Assembly: GCF_001047675.1 (NCBI RefSeq)
Contig: NZ_CP011975.1
Coordinates: 970,073 to 1,034,072, forward strand
DNA: 64,000 nt
Direction: 5' to 3'
Source: Yersinia aleksiciae
GTDB taxonomy: Bacteria > Pseudomonadota > Gammaproteobacteria > Enterobacterales > Enterobacteriaceae
In this document: one piece after another, positions 40,801 through 50,420 of the stretch
Numbering within the stretch: the stretch's first letter is position 1
Layout of the letters: each line of letters begins with the position of its first letter
Position numbers and translations under genes: made by a program
Notes under the pieces: generated by a model
What the model was told of the DNA's origin: nothing
Database searches by the model: none
What the model saw: the letters and a program-made list of their open reading frames with translations, nothing else

Positions 40801-41493
40801 GTCAATTTGCACCACGATTTGCTGATGCCGACTGAGTATCGTTTCATCATCACCGGGCGCTTGCCGAAACTTTGGCGTTTCACCCTGTAGATAGGCAGAG
40901 AGATCTTTGAGTAATGCTTCTGGCCCGCTCCACTCCTGACTGACAGCTCGAGCCACAGCCAAGGGGAGCGGATAGCAGTGACGCCGCCAGAAATCGGCGC
41001 AAGCTTGTCTGCGCAGTGGCAGTTCATCCTGCACCAATGTTTGCTCGAACAAAATGCCAGATTCAAAAGCGTTATTCGCCAGCATTCTCTGACAAAAGCC
41101 GTGAATGGTATAAATCGCCGCTTCATCCATCTGGCGCTCAGCCGCCAGCAATTGTGCTGCGGCCTCACTTAAGTCAATGATTTCGGCTAATAAAGCCTTA
41201 TGCATTGGGTTATCGCTGACTCCCCGCACGCAGGCGATACGCAACTCATGAATATTGTCGCGGATTCGCCCTCTTAACTCTTCAGTTGCGGCTTCGGTAA
41301 AGGTCACCACCAGGATATCCTCAACCATAAGAGGGCGACTAAACGCAGCCCCTCCCCCCAAGCCAAGCAGCAACCTTAGATAAAGTACCCCAATGGTAAA
41401 AGTCTTACCCGTTCCGGCAGAAGCTTCAATTAGCCTCTCGCCATATAAGGGGAGCGTTAGCGGCTCCAGCCGCTGGGGAGTCATTGATGTCAT
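37882..41493 (-). CDS. recB: Exodeoxyribonuclease V subunit RecB (helicase-nuclease)
   Basis: The 3'-5' helicase and nuclease of RecBCD, which loads RecA after Chi. The 1203-residue product (E. coli 1180) has Walker [10 protein letters not shown] at residues 24-32, DEFQDTDP (motif II), the helicase motif [18 protein letters not shown], and the C-terminal nuclease motif [20 protein letters not shown] with the Asp and Lys residues of the Mg site. I choose the ATG at 41493, which overlaps the ptrA stop as ATGA; the frame is open to 41556 inside ptrA without support. It also overlaps recD by 4 bp. Confidence 0.97.
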   Translation of the reverse strand: MTSMTPQRLEPLTLPLYGERLIEASAGTGKTFTIGVLYLRLLLGLGGGAAFSRPLMVEDILVVTFTEAATEELRGRIRDNIHELRIACVRGVSDNPMHKALLAEIIDLSEAAAQLLAAERQMDEAAIYTIHGFCQRMLANNAFESGILFEQTLVQDELPLRRQACADFWRRHCYPLPLAVARAVSQEWSGPEALLKDLSAYLQGETPKFRQAPGDDETILSRHQQIVVQIDAVKAQWCAAAPELEALISISGVDKRSYSARYLPNWLEKVGAWADQETGDYQLPKELEKFRQSVLFEKTKKGTAPQHALFSAIDSLFEQPLTLRDLILARAISEIRTSVQQEKRQRAELGFDDLLSKLDVALQQSGGELLAQSIRNRYPVAMIDEFQDTDPQQYRIFHTLYGGQKECGLLLIGDPKQAIYAFRGADIFTYIRARSEVSAHYTLETNWRSSFPMVQSVNRLFSLVEVPFLFEQIPFIKVSAAEKNSHLSFEIKGKKQPAISFWLQPGEGVGVSEYQQLMARQCAAQIRDWLTAGQNGQAQLVTADGSRPVQASDITILVRSRAEAALVRDAMSALAIPSVYLSNRDSVFDTAEAKDLLWLLQAVLAPEQERALRSAMATGMLGLDAKILDALNHDERAWDALVEEFDSYRQHWQRRGVLPMLREIMAHRHLAENLLATPGGERRLTDVLHLGELLQEAASQLDSEHALIRWLAQQIAQPNHQSDNQQLRLESDRHLVQVITIHKSKGLEYPLVWLPFVGNFRQQQDVLYHDRHSFEALLDLNADEESQALAEEERLAEDLRLLYVALTRAVYHCSVGIAPLIKGGRKKQGESDMHRSALGYLVQQGQAGDAQYLADKLAELTAAAKGDISVSLAERPDDTPWQPQPEILPALAARQFNRQIQDYWRVTSYSGLQQHGSSKGGASQTLNVPLQELLPRLDTDAVGEQVLIATAHLTPHTFPRGAAPGTFLHDLLEPMDFSQPIEQEWLAEQLQRQGFGEQWLPMLSQWLNDIVQVPLNTTGVTLAGLTPESKQAELQFYLPIDTLLRASELDSLIKHYDPLSRQCPVLDFQQVRGMLKGFIDLVFCWQGKYYLLDYKSNWLGEDSSAYTREAMTQAMAEHRYDLQYQLYTLALHRYLRHRLADYDYQRDFGGVIYLFLRGVNKQHPGNGIFSCRPELELIEGMDCLFSGREINDNAIQVDERASL

Positions 41494-44381
41494 GGAGCCA
41501 ATACCTTCTGCGGCAAGGTCGCCTGCAAGGCGGAGGCGGTTGGATAGGTGGTCCATCCTTGAAGTACCGCATATCCACCCGTCGTTTGCCCTTGGCCTTT
41601 AACCTGAGAGAGCAGTGCCAGACCTTGCGGCTTAATGACTGCTTGTTGGAAGAAGTCAGCCAGCATGGTGCTATTCAGTAACTTCACTTGAGCAATCATT
41701 TTCTCACGGCTATCAAAGGCAAAATTATTACGATTAAAATCATTACCATAACGGCTAGCTTCTTCATCCAGTGTTTGCGGACGTTGCAGCAATTGGTTGA
41801 TTAGCCCCTGCTTATATTGTTCAAAATCAGCCGGTTTCATTTCACGCAGTCGTTTTTCAGCCTGTGGATAGAAAGCCTGATAGCGCTGATAAAGGTAATC
41901 AGGTTGTTTGCTGTTACTTTGCAGTAAGAAGCCTAGGCCCCACTGACGTCCAACCGACATTGGGAAGGCAAATACCGCATAACCAAGTTGCTCCTCCGTG
42001 CGCAGTTGATCATAGAACCACGGCTGAACAATTTGACCCAGTAAGGCACTGTGCGCCATACCATCAATTTCTGAATAACCGATAGGTACATAAACAGCTG
42101 CCAGTGCAGCATCAGAGCTGCTGCCAACCCGTTCCATATTGGCTAACTGGGCCTTATCGACCACAACATCTTCGCCAGTCCACCAAGTGGTTCCCGTCAA
42201 ACCGAGCTGTTTCTTCAATGACTCCGCCAGCGAAGTGACCTGCGGGGCTGTCATATTACCCACCGCTAATACCTCAATGGCAGATTGTTTGAGCATGTTA
42301 TTGCGGTAGGTCACGACATCTTGCACGCTAATCGTATCAAGTAGTTTACGTCGCTCGCTGCGCTCAAAATAAGGCACATGAGATAGCAACTTGGCCGGCT
42401 GGATCGCCAGTTCATAAGCTTTACCCTTCTCGGCAACTTCCAACTGCTCACGATACCAAGATTTAGCCTGCACCAGTTGGTCTTCCGTTGGCGTGAAACT
42501 GGAGTAGCCTTCAACCAGTGAGGTTAACAACTGCGGCATCCGCTGGGTAAAGCCATTAGCACTAACATACAAACCATTGTTTGGTGCCGTGGAGAAGCTA
42601 ATTCCACCGATAGAGGCTTGGTAGCTCAGTTCATCGAGTGAAAGGCCAGCCAGATAATCGGTTAGGGCAAATAGAACCTGATTGCGGGCAGTATCCAAGG
42701 CGTGCTGATTACGAAAAGCAACCGAGATATCCGCTTTGGGTTCGTTAGCAAAGTACTGGCTTGGCATGTAAAACACCCGTAAACCCGGCTGTTCAGCGAC
42801 TTTCTGTGGGTGGGTGATATTTTTATCAGCTTTAATCAGCGTGAAATTATCCGGAATGTAAGGGTTAAGTGCTGGTAGGCTCAGCGTGATATCCCCCCCT
42901 AATTGTTGCCACTCTTTCATCACTTTCGGGCTGATTTTATCGACCTGATAAGGTGCATCGACAAAATACGCCACTTTGTTGTGAGGCTCTTCAGGGCTAA
43001 CAAACCAGATTCGTGCATTTTCTGGTGTCATTTCAGCCAAGCGTGCGGCAATGGCTTTTGGATCATAATGATCAGCCAGATAAGGGGCATCAAGTACATG
43101 TGCGACAGGCACTCGCAGCATCATATCCACCAGCCACTCGATGTAATCCATATCTCGCGTGATTGAGGGATAGCGGAAATCAAGATTTAATACATGAGCA
43201 ATCTCATCAAAGTAGCTCTTTTTAATGCCATCTTTGTGCAACATATTGATGTAATCGAAGATGGCCGCGACCACCACATCACGTTTGGCTAAACCTTTAT
43301 CGGTGAGTGACACAGAAATGGAGAATACCCCCCCATTGCGGTCTACCATCGGGTCAGCGCCGGCATTGATTGCATCCGCCAATCCCTGCTTTTGCAGCCA
43401 GTCAGATAATGTGTCTTTACTGCGGTTGCCAATCAAATAACTAATATAGGTATCTGTTTTACTGCGAAACTCTGCACTGTTGTTCTCAATGCGGAACTCG
43501 ACTTTTAGCTGTTTACGCGGTTGGGCCGGAACATAATGGATAATAATGCCAGTTTGATCCGGGGTGACTACTGGTACCGTAATCGGTGGTACTTTTGCAT
43601 CCCGATTAGGAATGCGACCAAATGTATCAGCCGCTAATTGTGCTAACTGCTCCAGTGATTGATTGCTGTACAACACGCCTGCCATCAAATTGGCGGAATA
43701 GTAACGATGATAGAAGCTCAATAATTCATCGTGTAATTTGCCATCAGGCTTATCTTTCAGCGTATCAAGATTACCGCCCGAGAAACGTGCACTCGGATGC
43801 GCTGGATTGAGGGTTTCAGCATTAACCTGTGCCATACGCATCCCATCGCGGGAACGGGCCATCGTCAGTTCTGCATTGACCGCATTACGTTCACGGTCAG
43901 CATTAATCGGGTCTAACAAGGGTTCTGCAATAGCATCTGCCAATCGGTCAACCGCAGGAGCCAACGCATCATTTTCAATTTCAAGATAAAAAGCGGTTCG
44001 ATAAGAAGCGGTACTCGCATTATGACTACCACCGTGTTTCTTCAGGAACTCAGAGAAACTACCTGGTTCAGGGAAACGTTTAGAGCCCATCAATAACATG
44101 TGTTCCAGATAATGAGCCAAACCTAATTGGTTATTTGGATCCTCCAATGATCCGACAGGCAACGCCAGTGCGGCCAAGGATTTAGGTGCTTGTGCATCAG
44201 AAACTAACAATACTGTCATACCATTCGGCAACTTTATTGCCTGATATTTACGCAGGTCATGTTCACTTTTATGAATAGCTTCTGCCAGTGGTTGCCATGC
44301 AGGAGCCGCAGCCCAACTCAGTGGCGCTAGCAAACCTAATAAGAAAAATATGCCAATAATGCGGGCAAACTGTTTATGCAT
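41490..44381 (-). CDS. ptrA: Protease III (pitrilysin), periplasmic
   Basis: A large periplasmic zinc endopeptidase of the M16 family that degrades small proteins such as insulin. The 963-residue product (E. coli 962) begins with a Sec signal peptide (MHKQFARIIGIFFLLGLLAP then LSWAAA, cleavage about residue 25). It carries the inverted zinc motif HYLEH at His90-Glu93-His94, with the distal Glu in RNAVNAEL near residue 170. The gene sits between recC and recB as in E. coli, overlapping recB by 4 bp, so it shares their transcript although its function is unrelated. Confidence 0.97.
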   Translation of the reverse strand: MHKQFARIIGIFFLLGLLAPLSWAAAPAWQPLAEAIHKSEHDLRKYQAIKLPNGMTVLLVSDAQAPKSLAALALPVGSLEDPNNQLGLAHYLEHMLLMGSKRFPEPGSFSEFLKKHGGSHNASTASYRTAFYLEIENDALAPAVDRLADAIAEPLLDPINADRERNAVNAELTMARSRDGMRMAQVNAETLNPAHPSARFSGGNLDTLKDKPDGKLHDELLSFYHRYYSANLMAGVLYSNQSLEQLAQLAADTFGRIPNRDAKVPPITVPVVTPDQTGIIIHYVPAQPRKQLKVEFRIENNSAEFRSKTDTYISYLIGNRSKDTLSDWLQKQGLADAINAGADPMVDRNGGVFSISVSLTDKGLAKRDVVVAAIFDYINMLHKDGIKKSYFDEIAHVLNLDFRYPSITRDMDYIEWLVDMMLRVPVAHVLDAPYLADHYDPKAIAARLAEMTPENARIWFVSPEEPHNKVAYFVDAPYQVDKISPKVMKEWQQLGGDITLSLPALNPYIPDNFTLIKADKNITHPQKVAEQPGLRVFYMPSQYFANEPKADISVAFRNQHALDTARNQVLFALTDYLAGLSLDELSYQASIGGISFSTAPNNGLYVSANGFTQRMPQLLTSLVEGYSSFTPTEDQLVQAKSWYREQLEVAEKGKAYELAIQPAKLLSHVPYFERSERRKLLDTISVQDVVTYRNNMLKQSAIEVLAVGNMTAPQVTSLAESLKKQLGLTGTTWWTGEDVVVDKAQLANMERVGSSSDAALAAVYVPIGYSEIDGMAHSALLGQIVQPWFYDQLRTEEQLGYAVFAFPMSVGRQWGLGFLLQSNSKQPDYLYQRYQAFYPQAEKRLREMKPADFEQYKQGLINQLLQRPQTLDEEASRYGNDFNRNNFAFDSREKMIAQVKLLNSTMLADFFQQAVIKPQGLALLSQVKGQGQTTGGYAVLQGWTTYPTASALQATLPQKVLAP

Positions 44382-44481
44382 TCCGTTTCTCCCCTAACCC
44401 CTTTAAAATTACCGCTAAAACACATATCCGGCTTTCTTGTATTGAATATGTACGATCATCTGGTTGAGTGACGCGCAGTTT

Positions 44482-47400
44482 TCACGCCTTATTATGGCGG
44501 GCAATCGGTAATAAATAACGCTCCGTTTCGTGCAATATCATGTCGAGATGTTGGTTATCCATCAGGCGAAGTACTCTTTGTACGTAGTGATCCTCCCCCT
44601 CTCCTGCAACTCGCTGATCTCCTTGCCAAACCTGTAAAAGCTTCATTCTTGCTTTAGCCTGAGTTTCTTCATCCCACAGAATCTGATCAGAATCGCTATC
44701 AAAGCACTGACTCAGCCATGCCCAGCCACTTTTACTCAACAGTAGCAGAGGTTCACACATCCCTTGCTGATATCCAGTAATTAGCTGCTGTAAATATTGA
44801 CGAGCTTCATCGCCACTCAAAGAGTCATAGCGCCATGCGGTTCCTTTGCGGCCATACATTCGGCTTTCACCTTCACCACCTGCGGCGCAATACACCAGAT
44901 GTTCAACCCACAATAAAAGCCCATCGACGGCGGTCAATGCCGCAGGCCGCCAACGAATTAAGCCATCCTCCTGAACCTGATGAATCCAGCCCGTCAGGGT
45001 GGTGTTACCAAATTCAATATTAAGCTCAATACTGTGGCTCTCTTTACGTTCAGTGCGGATCTGTTCAGCCAATGGCACCATCTCTTCTTGCTGACTTTCC
45101 CAATAAAGCTCGCCAAAGGATCCATAAGGTAAGCTGCCAGCGGCTCGGGCACGAGTAAACACAGTGTTAATATCACCATCATCTATAAGTGCATTGAGCA
45201 ACTGGGTATTAAATTGATATCGGTTGAGGTTATCTAAGGTAAATGGCTCTTCATCTGGCAATTCTGTTTCTTCAATAACAAAATTCACCCCTAGCCGTAG
45301 CTGGAAGAATGCCCTTACAGGATGACGATAGAAACGAATTAACTCATCTAAGGTAATTTCAGGTAAGGGTTCAGGCGACAAAGGTTGATTAAACTCTGGA
45401 TGTGCCAGCCCTTTCGATTCAGCAGAGGGCAGCCACTCCGCAGCGTAACTCTGTAGTTCACTGTTTTCGACAAAGTTTTCCGCTGCAAACGGCATGCGAG
45501 CATGCAAACAGAGCAAGTGTTGAATGACCCGTTTGGCGCTGTCATCAGCACTGAGCTCTTCATCTCCTGGCAAGTGATAACTTTGCGAAATATATTCAAT
45601 CAATTCACTCACCAGCACTGAGGGGTAGCGCTTGCTGTTGTCTTGAATTGAACGCCCGATATAACTGATATAAAGCTGTTGCTGAGCAGAAAGTAGTGCT
45701 TCAAGGAACAGATAGCGATCATCATCACGCCGACTACGATCACCGCGACGAACCTGTTTTGCCATCAAATCAAATCCCAACGGCGGCAGTGTTCGTGGGT
45801 AAATACCGTCGTTCATCCCCAATAAACACACGACTTTAAACGGGATAGAGCGCATTGGCATCAGGGTACAGAAGTTGATTGGCCCTGCGAGAAAGCGCTG
45901 GCTGATGCGCTCATTGTCTAAGCGTGAGGCCAACTCATCCCGCAATAAATTAAGTGGCACAACATCCGGATATTGGGCGGCGATACCATAGCTGATAACC
46001 TTCTGCCACTGCTGTTCAATCAGTACCAAAACGGCTTCAGTCTCATTATCGGACTCGAAGAAGGTATCCAATAAGCTGCGACACAGTGGTAACCAGTCGC
46101 TGAGTGAGCGCGATTCACTTAACAGCAGCCGCCATTGCCCTAGTTGCATCAGCATATCGGCCAATTGCCCGGCAAGTTCCGCAGCCAAACCACTTGATTC
46201 ATCATAGGGTAAGACACCTTGCCAATCCCCGGCGGCACTGTCCATGGCATAACCGAGCAACATGCGGGTTATACCAAAATGCCAGGTATGCTGCCCCGTC
46301 GCGGGCAAAGATAGCTCTCGAACATTGTCATCATCCAACCCCCAACGGATACCCGATTCCCCCACCCATTGCCGCAAGCGGCGCAACCCATCTTCGGTAA
46401 TACCGAACTTATTGGCTAAGGCTGGGACTTCCAGCAGCGCTAATATTTGCTCGGAGGTAAAGCGGCTCTGGGGGAGATCAAGTAAGGTAATAAAAGCTTG
46501 TAACGCCGGATGGGCCTGACTGGCTTTACGGTCAGAGATCGCAAAGGGCAGATAACGCCCCCCAGTTGCATTACCAAATGTGGCCTGAATATAGGGGGTA
46601 TAGCTGTCGATATCTGCGACCATCACAATGATGTCGCGTGGCGTGAGTTCAGGATCGGCGGCTAATAACCTCAACAGGTTATCTTGCAGAACCTCAACTT
46701 CCCTTTGAGGGCTGTGGCAAACATGCAGACTCAAAGAGCGATCAGTCGGATCTAATACCCGTTTCTGGTCACTATGGGCTAAGGTTTCCGGCGTAGTACC
46801 AATGATGGCATGATCTTCCAACTCCAGCATATCGTGCTGAATACCATGCAATAAATTGTCCGGCTCAATATCAACAAAAGCATGTACCTCTTGGATATCA
46901 TCAACTTGCGACAATAGATACATGTGATCTCGCCCCAAACGTCCCCATGAGGCTAATAGTGGGTTACTGAGATCCTGCTCTCCATCAACATTGAATAGTT
47001 GTTCTGCCTGTTCTGGATGCCGAAACAGGTTTACTTCGATCGATTTTCCTTCAGTCGACTCGCGATAATGTCTACGTTTGCGACTTTGTAATTTAGCCAA
47101 AAAGGCATAATCCTGAATATCACCCCAGAAATAGCGACAGGGGTTGGTAAACATGAGATGAATATCGATGTGTTTACCCAGCGCTTGCAGCGCCTGTAAA
47201 TAGATGGGTGGTAGTGCCGATATACCGCAAATAAATACCCGTTTAGGCAGCCCTGCGGGGCGAACATCCGAGTCGAGTAAAGTGCGGATAAAACGCTGAT
47301 AGAGATTGGCGCGGTGCCATTCAGGTTGTTCCAGTTCGCGGGTGTAGCGCGTTAGTTCAACCCATAACTTGGCTTGCCACTGCTGGTTATCGTCCAGTTT

Positions 47401-47868
47401 TTCAATGAGTTGACCACGTTCCCAAGCCTCAAGCCATTCAGGACGATACACCAAATACTGGTCGAAAAGGTCAGCTACCCGTGTCGCAAGTTGGTGAATC
47501 TTACGCTTATCACCGTCGTCACTTAGGTAGCGTTTCATGGGCGAAAATACGGGGTCATCCAGTAAATCTGGCAATAACCACATGAGTTTCCATGTCATGG
47601 CATCTTTGCTGAATGCGCTCTCCTTGGGAATTCCCGGCAAGACACGGGTAAACATATCCCAGATAAAAGTCGCGGGCAGTGGAAACTCAATATTGGCTGC
47701 AATGCTGAACTGTTGTGCCAATTGCATCTGCAACCATTGGGCCATTCCGGGGCTTTGAACTAGCACCACTTCTTGCTGGAAAGGGTTATCCAACGGCTCT
47801 CGTTCTATCAGCGCTGTCGTTAGCGCTTTGAGTAAATCCAGTTGATTAGAATGATAAACCGTGAACAT
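44482..47868 (-). CDS. recC: Exodeoxyribonuclease V subunit RecC
   Basis: The Chi-recognising subunit of RecBCD, a catalytically inactive helicase-like scaffold. The 1128-residue product (E. coli 1122) starts MFTVYHSNQLDLLKALTTAL, with QSPGMAQWLQMQLAQ near residue 40 and the RecC signature region NFCTLMPMRSIPFKVVCLLG near residue 665. No Walker A is visible, as expected. It is followed by ptrA after 100 bp and preceded by the ppd gene set. Confidence 0.97.
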   Translation of the reverse strand: MFTVYHSNQLDLLKALTTALIEREPLDNPFQQEVVLVQSPGMAQWLQMQLAQQFSIAANIEFPLPATFIWDMFTRVLPGIPKESAFSKDAMTWKLMWLLPDLLDDPVFSPMKRYLSDDGDKRKIHQLATRVADLFDQYLVYRPEWLEAWERGQLIEKLDDNQQWQAKLWVELTRYTRELEQPEWHRANLYQRFIRTLLDSDVRPAGLPKRVFICGISALPPIYLQALQALGKHIDIHLMFTNPCRYFWGDIQDYAFLAKLQSRKRRHYRESTEGKSIEVNLFRHPEQAEQLFNVDGEQDLSNPLLASWGRLGRDHMYLLSQVDDIQEVHAFVDIEPDNLLHGIQHDMLELEDHAIIGTTPETLAHSDQKRVLDPTDRSLSLHVCHSPQREVEVLQDNLLRLLAADPELTPRDIIVMVADIDSYTPYIQATFGNATGGRYLPFAISDRKASQAHPALQAFITLLDLPQSRFTSEQILALLEVPALANKFGITEDGLRRLRQWVGESGIRWGLDDDNVRELSLPATGQHTWHFGITRMLLGYAMDSAAGDWQGVLPYDESSGLAAELAGQLADMLMQLGQWRLLLSESRSLSDWLPLCRSLLDTFFESDNETEAVLVLIEQQWQKVISYGIAAQYPDVVPLNLLRDELASRLDNERISQRFLAGPINFCTLMPMRSIPFKVVCLLGMNDGIYPRTLPPLGFDLMAKQVRRGDRSRRDDDRYLFLEALLSAQQQLYISYIGRSIQDNSKRYPSVLVSELIEYISQSYHLPGDEELSADDSAKRVIQHLLCLHARMPFAAENFVENSELQSYAAEWLPSAESKGLAHPEFNQPLSPEPLPEITLDELIRFYRHPVRAFFQLRLGVNFVIEETELPDEEPFTLDNLNRYQFNTQLLNALIDDGDINTVFTRARAAGSLPYGSFGELYWESQQEEMVPLAEQIRTERKESHSIELNIEFGNTTLTGWIHQVQEDGLIRWRPAALTAVDGLLLWVEHLVYCAAGGEGESRMYGRKGTAWRYDSLSGDEARQYLQQLITGYQQGMCEPLLLLSKSGWAWLSQCFDSDSDQILWDEETQAKARMKLLQVWQGDQRVAGEGEDHYVQRVLRLMDNQHLDMILHETERYLLPIARHNKA

Positions 47869-48000
47869 GATGACTCCCTTAAGGCACTATGGATAATATT
47901 CATGAATGATTAAACCAACTGATTATCACTTGTGAATAAATCCTGAGGTTTAATACTCTAACTTGATAATGAGTGAGTGCAATAGGTTATCGTCATTATC

Positions 48001-48012
48001 ACCCTTGGTACT
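48001..48012. repeat. Short repeat core ACCCTTGGTACT
   Basis: An exact 12-bp match to 26376-26387. Here it lies just after ppdC and is followed by TTGCTGTTGCAGG. Probably a partial copy of the same small intergenic repeat. Confidence 0.4.
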
Positions 48013-48026
48013 TGCTGTTGCAGGGG

Positions 48027-48425
48027 CTAGCCCCCACTCTCCGAGCAAAACCAACGGCTTAGTTCTGCTTGCTGATTGTGCCGCACGGTAAGAGTGAAGT
48101 TATACTCGGTGCACTCCCCTGCAACTCTGCCGACTGATTGGCGATATAACCAATTAGGCTTCATTCCAGAGATAAACGGCTTATCCGGCGTATTACCTCC
48201 AAGGCTTTCAATATGCTGATGGAGTAGAGACCAAGCCTGACGCTGTTGCCACAAAGTAGAAAAACCCTGCAAAAGTGCCCGCTGGTATTGCAACAATCCC
48301 AATAGCGAAACCGAGAAAAATAGCGCGGCTATTAAGGCTTCGGGCAGGCTAAATCCTGACGGTTCCCGCGAATAGGCTAACTCCTTGGTCAGTTGCGGTC
48401 TGTAGCAATCTCTTAATAAAGACAA
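48027..48425 (-). CDS. ppdC: Prepilin peptidase-dependent protein C (pseudopilin-like)
   Basis: A 132-residue type IV pilin-like protein. A 24-residue leader ends in Gly24, followed by FSLPEALIAALFFSVSLLG, the class III prepilin motif with Glu at +5 and a hydrophobic helix. The start is TTG at 48425, within the end of ygdB; no in-frame ATG lies between there and the motif. Related proteins form the minor-pilin initiation complex of type IV pili and type II secretion. No pilus ATPase or secretin is in this window. The set ppdA-ppdB-ygdB-ppdC upstream of recC is known from E. coli. Confidence 0.88.
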   Translation of the reverse strand: MSLLRDCYRPQLTKELAYSREPSGFSLPEALIAALFFSVSLLGLLQYQRALLQGFSTLWQQRQAWSLLHQHIESLGGNTPDKPFISGMKPNWLYRQSVGRVAGECTEYNFTLTVRHNQQAELSRWFCSESGG

Positions 48426-48883
48426 AATTGTGTATCCTTATCCGGGCAAAAATCCAACCAGCCATGAGCGGCTTTAACCAATTGATAGCCTTCCCTATTG
48501 TTTTTATTAGTATTCAGTTTGACCCGCTGATAAAGCATCAAGGGGGGGTGTACCCCAAGAGGTTGGCTCTCTCCTCTCAGGATAAAAAGTCCGGTCAGTG
48601 ATGACGGTTTAATACAGGCCTTTAAGCCATACTGTGGATGATCACTACAGTGCCATACTGCTCCAGCACGCCACGGTAGAGTGAATGACCAATGCTGATT
48701 GATTCCCCACGCCAATGATGATGTCGCCTGATTAAAAACCCGTAAATGGTGCTGATCCTCAGCTGTGATTTGCTGAATATTATCCAATTGGCGGTGTAAG
48801 GCTGATAGTAGAAATAAGCCAAGCGCAAAAAGTGTGGCGACAGCAGCTAAGGTGCTGGCCCCCTGTTGGCGATTCTGCTTCAT
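48413..48883 (-). CDS. ygdB: YgdB (DUF2509) minor-pilin-like protein
   Basis: A 156-residue protein beginning MKQNRQQGASTLAAVATLFA. A short basic leader ends in Gly8, then a hydrophobic helix, as in pseudopilins, but the usual Glu at +5 is Ala. That is the pattern of GspK-like tip pilins, so it may be the tip subunit of the ppd set; this is inference. It overlaps ppdB (4 bp) and ppdC (13 bp), pointing to coupled translation. Confidence 0.87.
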   Translation of the reverse strand: MKQNRQQGASTLAAVATLFALGLFLLSALHRQLDNIQQITAEDQHHLRVFNQATSSLAWGINQHWSFTLPWRAGAVWHCSDHPQYGLKACIKPSSLTGLFILRGESQPLGVHPPLMLYQRVKLNTNKNNREGYQLVKAAHGWLDFCPDKDTQFCLY

Positions 48884-49506
48884 AGGTTATTCCCACGAAT
48901 CATATAAATAAGCTGATTCTGGACGGCTACATTATCTGTGCTTTGCCCAGCTAATTGCACTCTGTAAATCTGGGCAGGTGTTACCTCGGGTAATCGACGA
49001 ACAGAAAAATGCGTTATGGTGACCTCTTTTGGGTCAAACACTCTTTCCCAACCACCACCAGCGCAACTTAGCTCCCCACGTTGGGCTTCCAATGCCTTAT
49101 TACGCAGACGATAGCCAAAGTATTCAGACTCCTGATGCTTTTCCCCCTCCCATCGGCCATTACGGTTAAGGTCATACGCAGTTATCAGGCAGGAATCTGT
49201 GGTTTCACCTGGATAATGATGTGTGGTGATAGCCTTCCCTTTGCACTCTCCGTGGCAAAAACCCGCTCGCTGTAAATCTTTTTCCAACATAGCCATCCCC
49301 TGACGGAGTACTAGCTCCAACTGGTAGTGTTGTTGCAATATTGATATCTGCTGGCGTAATTTGGGGAAAAGCTGTGTCGAACCAAGCACAATGATGCTGC
49401 CAATACTTAAGGCCAGCATCATTTCCGGCAGCGTAAAACCTGAAATAGATCTATGCCAAGTATGCTCCGGCATTGACCCTATCGGCTTTATGTTCACTTT
49501 TGGCAT
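48880..49506 (-). CDS. ppdB: Prepilin peptidase-dependent protein B (pseudopilin-like)
   Basis: A 208-residue pilin-like protein with leader ending in Gly23, then FTLPEMMLALSIGSIIVLGS with Glu at +5. The C-terminal domain has a Cys pair (FCHGECKG), as in GspJ-like minor pilins. An internal ATG at 49473 (MPEHTW) with GGG 5 nt upstream is an alternative start with a shorter, more usual leader of 12 residues. It overlaps ppdA by 13 bp and ygdB by 4 bp. Confidence 0.88.
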   Translation of the reverse strand: MPKVNIKPIGSMPEHTWHRSISGFTLPEMMLALSIGSIIVLGSTQLFPKLRQQISILQQHYQLELVLRQGMAMLEKDLQRAGFCHGECKGKAITTHHYPGETTDSCLITAYDLNRNGRWEGEKHQESEYFGYRLRNKALEAQRGELSCAGGGWERVFDPKEVTITHFSVRRLPEVTPAQIYRVQLAGQSTDNVAVQNQLIYMIRGNNL

Positions 49507-50030
49507 AAATGGATACCTGATATTGGCTGGCCTTCACTGCACAATCTCATTCGCCCTCGGCTGGAAATAATCAGCCGGATATGCCCTGCGGGGTTATTGA
49601 GTAGGATGCTTCCTGCTTGCGCCGTGTTTCTTACCCCATAGAAGCCAATACTCTTTTGCAATGACATCGTGATCACGACGTCAGGATAAGGCGGAATAAA
49701 CACGCTACCAGTTAATGTAGAACAAGGTGCTACGGGTTTATCACCATAGCCCAAACACCCCTGCCCATATTGCTCTACCCATAATAGTGCCGTGTCGTTG
49801 TTGCGATTCGTCTGTACCTGCAAATGTGTTAAGAAGGCAAGTAGCTGGCGTGCGCTATCAGCCAGCCTTTCCCGTTGCCGGTACTGGTGCCAACTTTGCG
49901 CCCCCCATGTCGCCATAACGCCGACCAATGCAATAACCAGCAATATCTCAATCAGACTGATACCTTTTTGTTTTATCAGGTGATTATCTTTTATGGGTTG
50001 TGTTTTATTGAGTGTGATATCGGTTTTCAT
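49494..50030 (-). CDS. ppdA: Prepilin peptidase-dependent protein A (pseudopilin-like)
   Basis: A 178-residue pilin-like protein with leader ending in Gly23, then ISLIEILLVIALVGVMATWG with Glu at +5, and a GspH-like beta domain with cysteines near residues 94 and 104. It is the first gene of the overlapping ppdA-ppdB-ygdB-ppdC set. Repeat copy C lies ~180 bp upstream, between it and thyA. Confidence 0.88.
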   Translation of the reverse strand: MKTDITLNKTQPIKDNHLIKQKGISLIEILLVIALVGVMATWGAQSWHQYRQRERLADSARQLLAFLTHLQVQTNRNNDTALLWVEQYGQGCLGYGDKPVAPCSTLTGSVFIPPYPDVVITMSLQKSIGFYGVRNTAQAGSILLNNPAGHIRLIISSRGRMRLCSEGQPISGIHLCQK

Positions 50031-50210
50031 GTCGCAAGTTTACGTCGCCAGAACTTGGGGTCTAGTGGCTAATTATCAGGTCTGGAAAGGGTGCGCAAAA
50101 TTTTATTTTCGACGACATAAATGCAAAAAAGAGTGCGGCACGGCTCGCATTTTTATGGCAGGGAAGACCGCTGTTATGAGGGGAGTTATGGAGATGACAG
50201 ATATAAAACT

Positions 50211-50382
50211 GAGGTGATTGACAAAGTGTCAGCGGCTGGGAGAACAGGCAGATCGTAAAGACGCCGTATTCCCTTTGTAAAAATAAACATCCCTGATGGC
50301 TTGAGCCGTGCCATCCTTGGCGCGGACGCTTTACTCTTCTACCTGTCCTCACCTCTTGAGATCGAGTCGTCGAGGTTTGTCA
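50211..50382 (-). repeat. Interspersed palindromic element, copy C (YPAL-like, longest)
   Basis: The longest copy (~172 bp), inverted relative to A and B. It begins with TTGACAAAGTGTCAGC (50218-50233) and ends near TTTGTCA (50376-50382). It contains both central blocks, of which A and B each retain one: GGATGGCACGGCTC-like and GGGATGTTTATTTTTACAAA-like (minus-strand reading). It lies between the thyA 3' end and the ppdA promoter region. Apparent reading frames across it are by-products of the repeat. Confidence 0.82.
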
Positions 50383-50387
50383 TCAAT

Positions 50388-50416
50388 CTGACCTGAGCCA
50401 TTGCGACTCAGGTCAG
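50388..50416 (-). terminator. Hairpin after thyA
   Basis: CTGACCTGAG (50388-50397) pairs exactly with CTCAGGTCAG (50407-50416), directly after the thyA stop. No T-run follows, but the adjacent repeat hairpin could complete termination. Confidence 0.5.
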
Positions 50417-50420
50417 AAGG

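Noticed and set aside
50062..50352. Apparent 96-residue protein upstream of ppdA
   Set aside because: It lies across repeat copy C, has no family resemblance, and its similarity to the frame at 35619 comes from the repeat itself.
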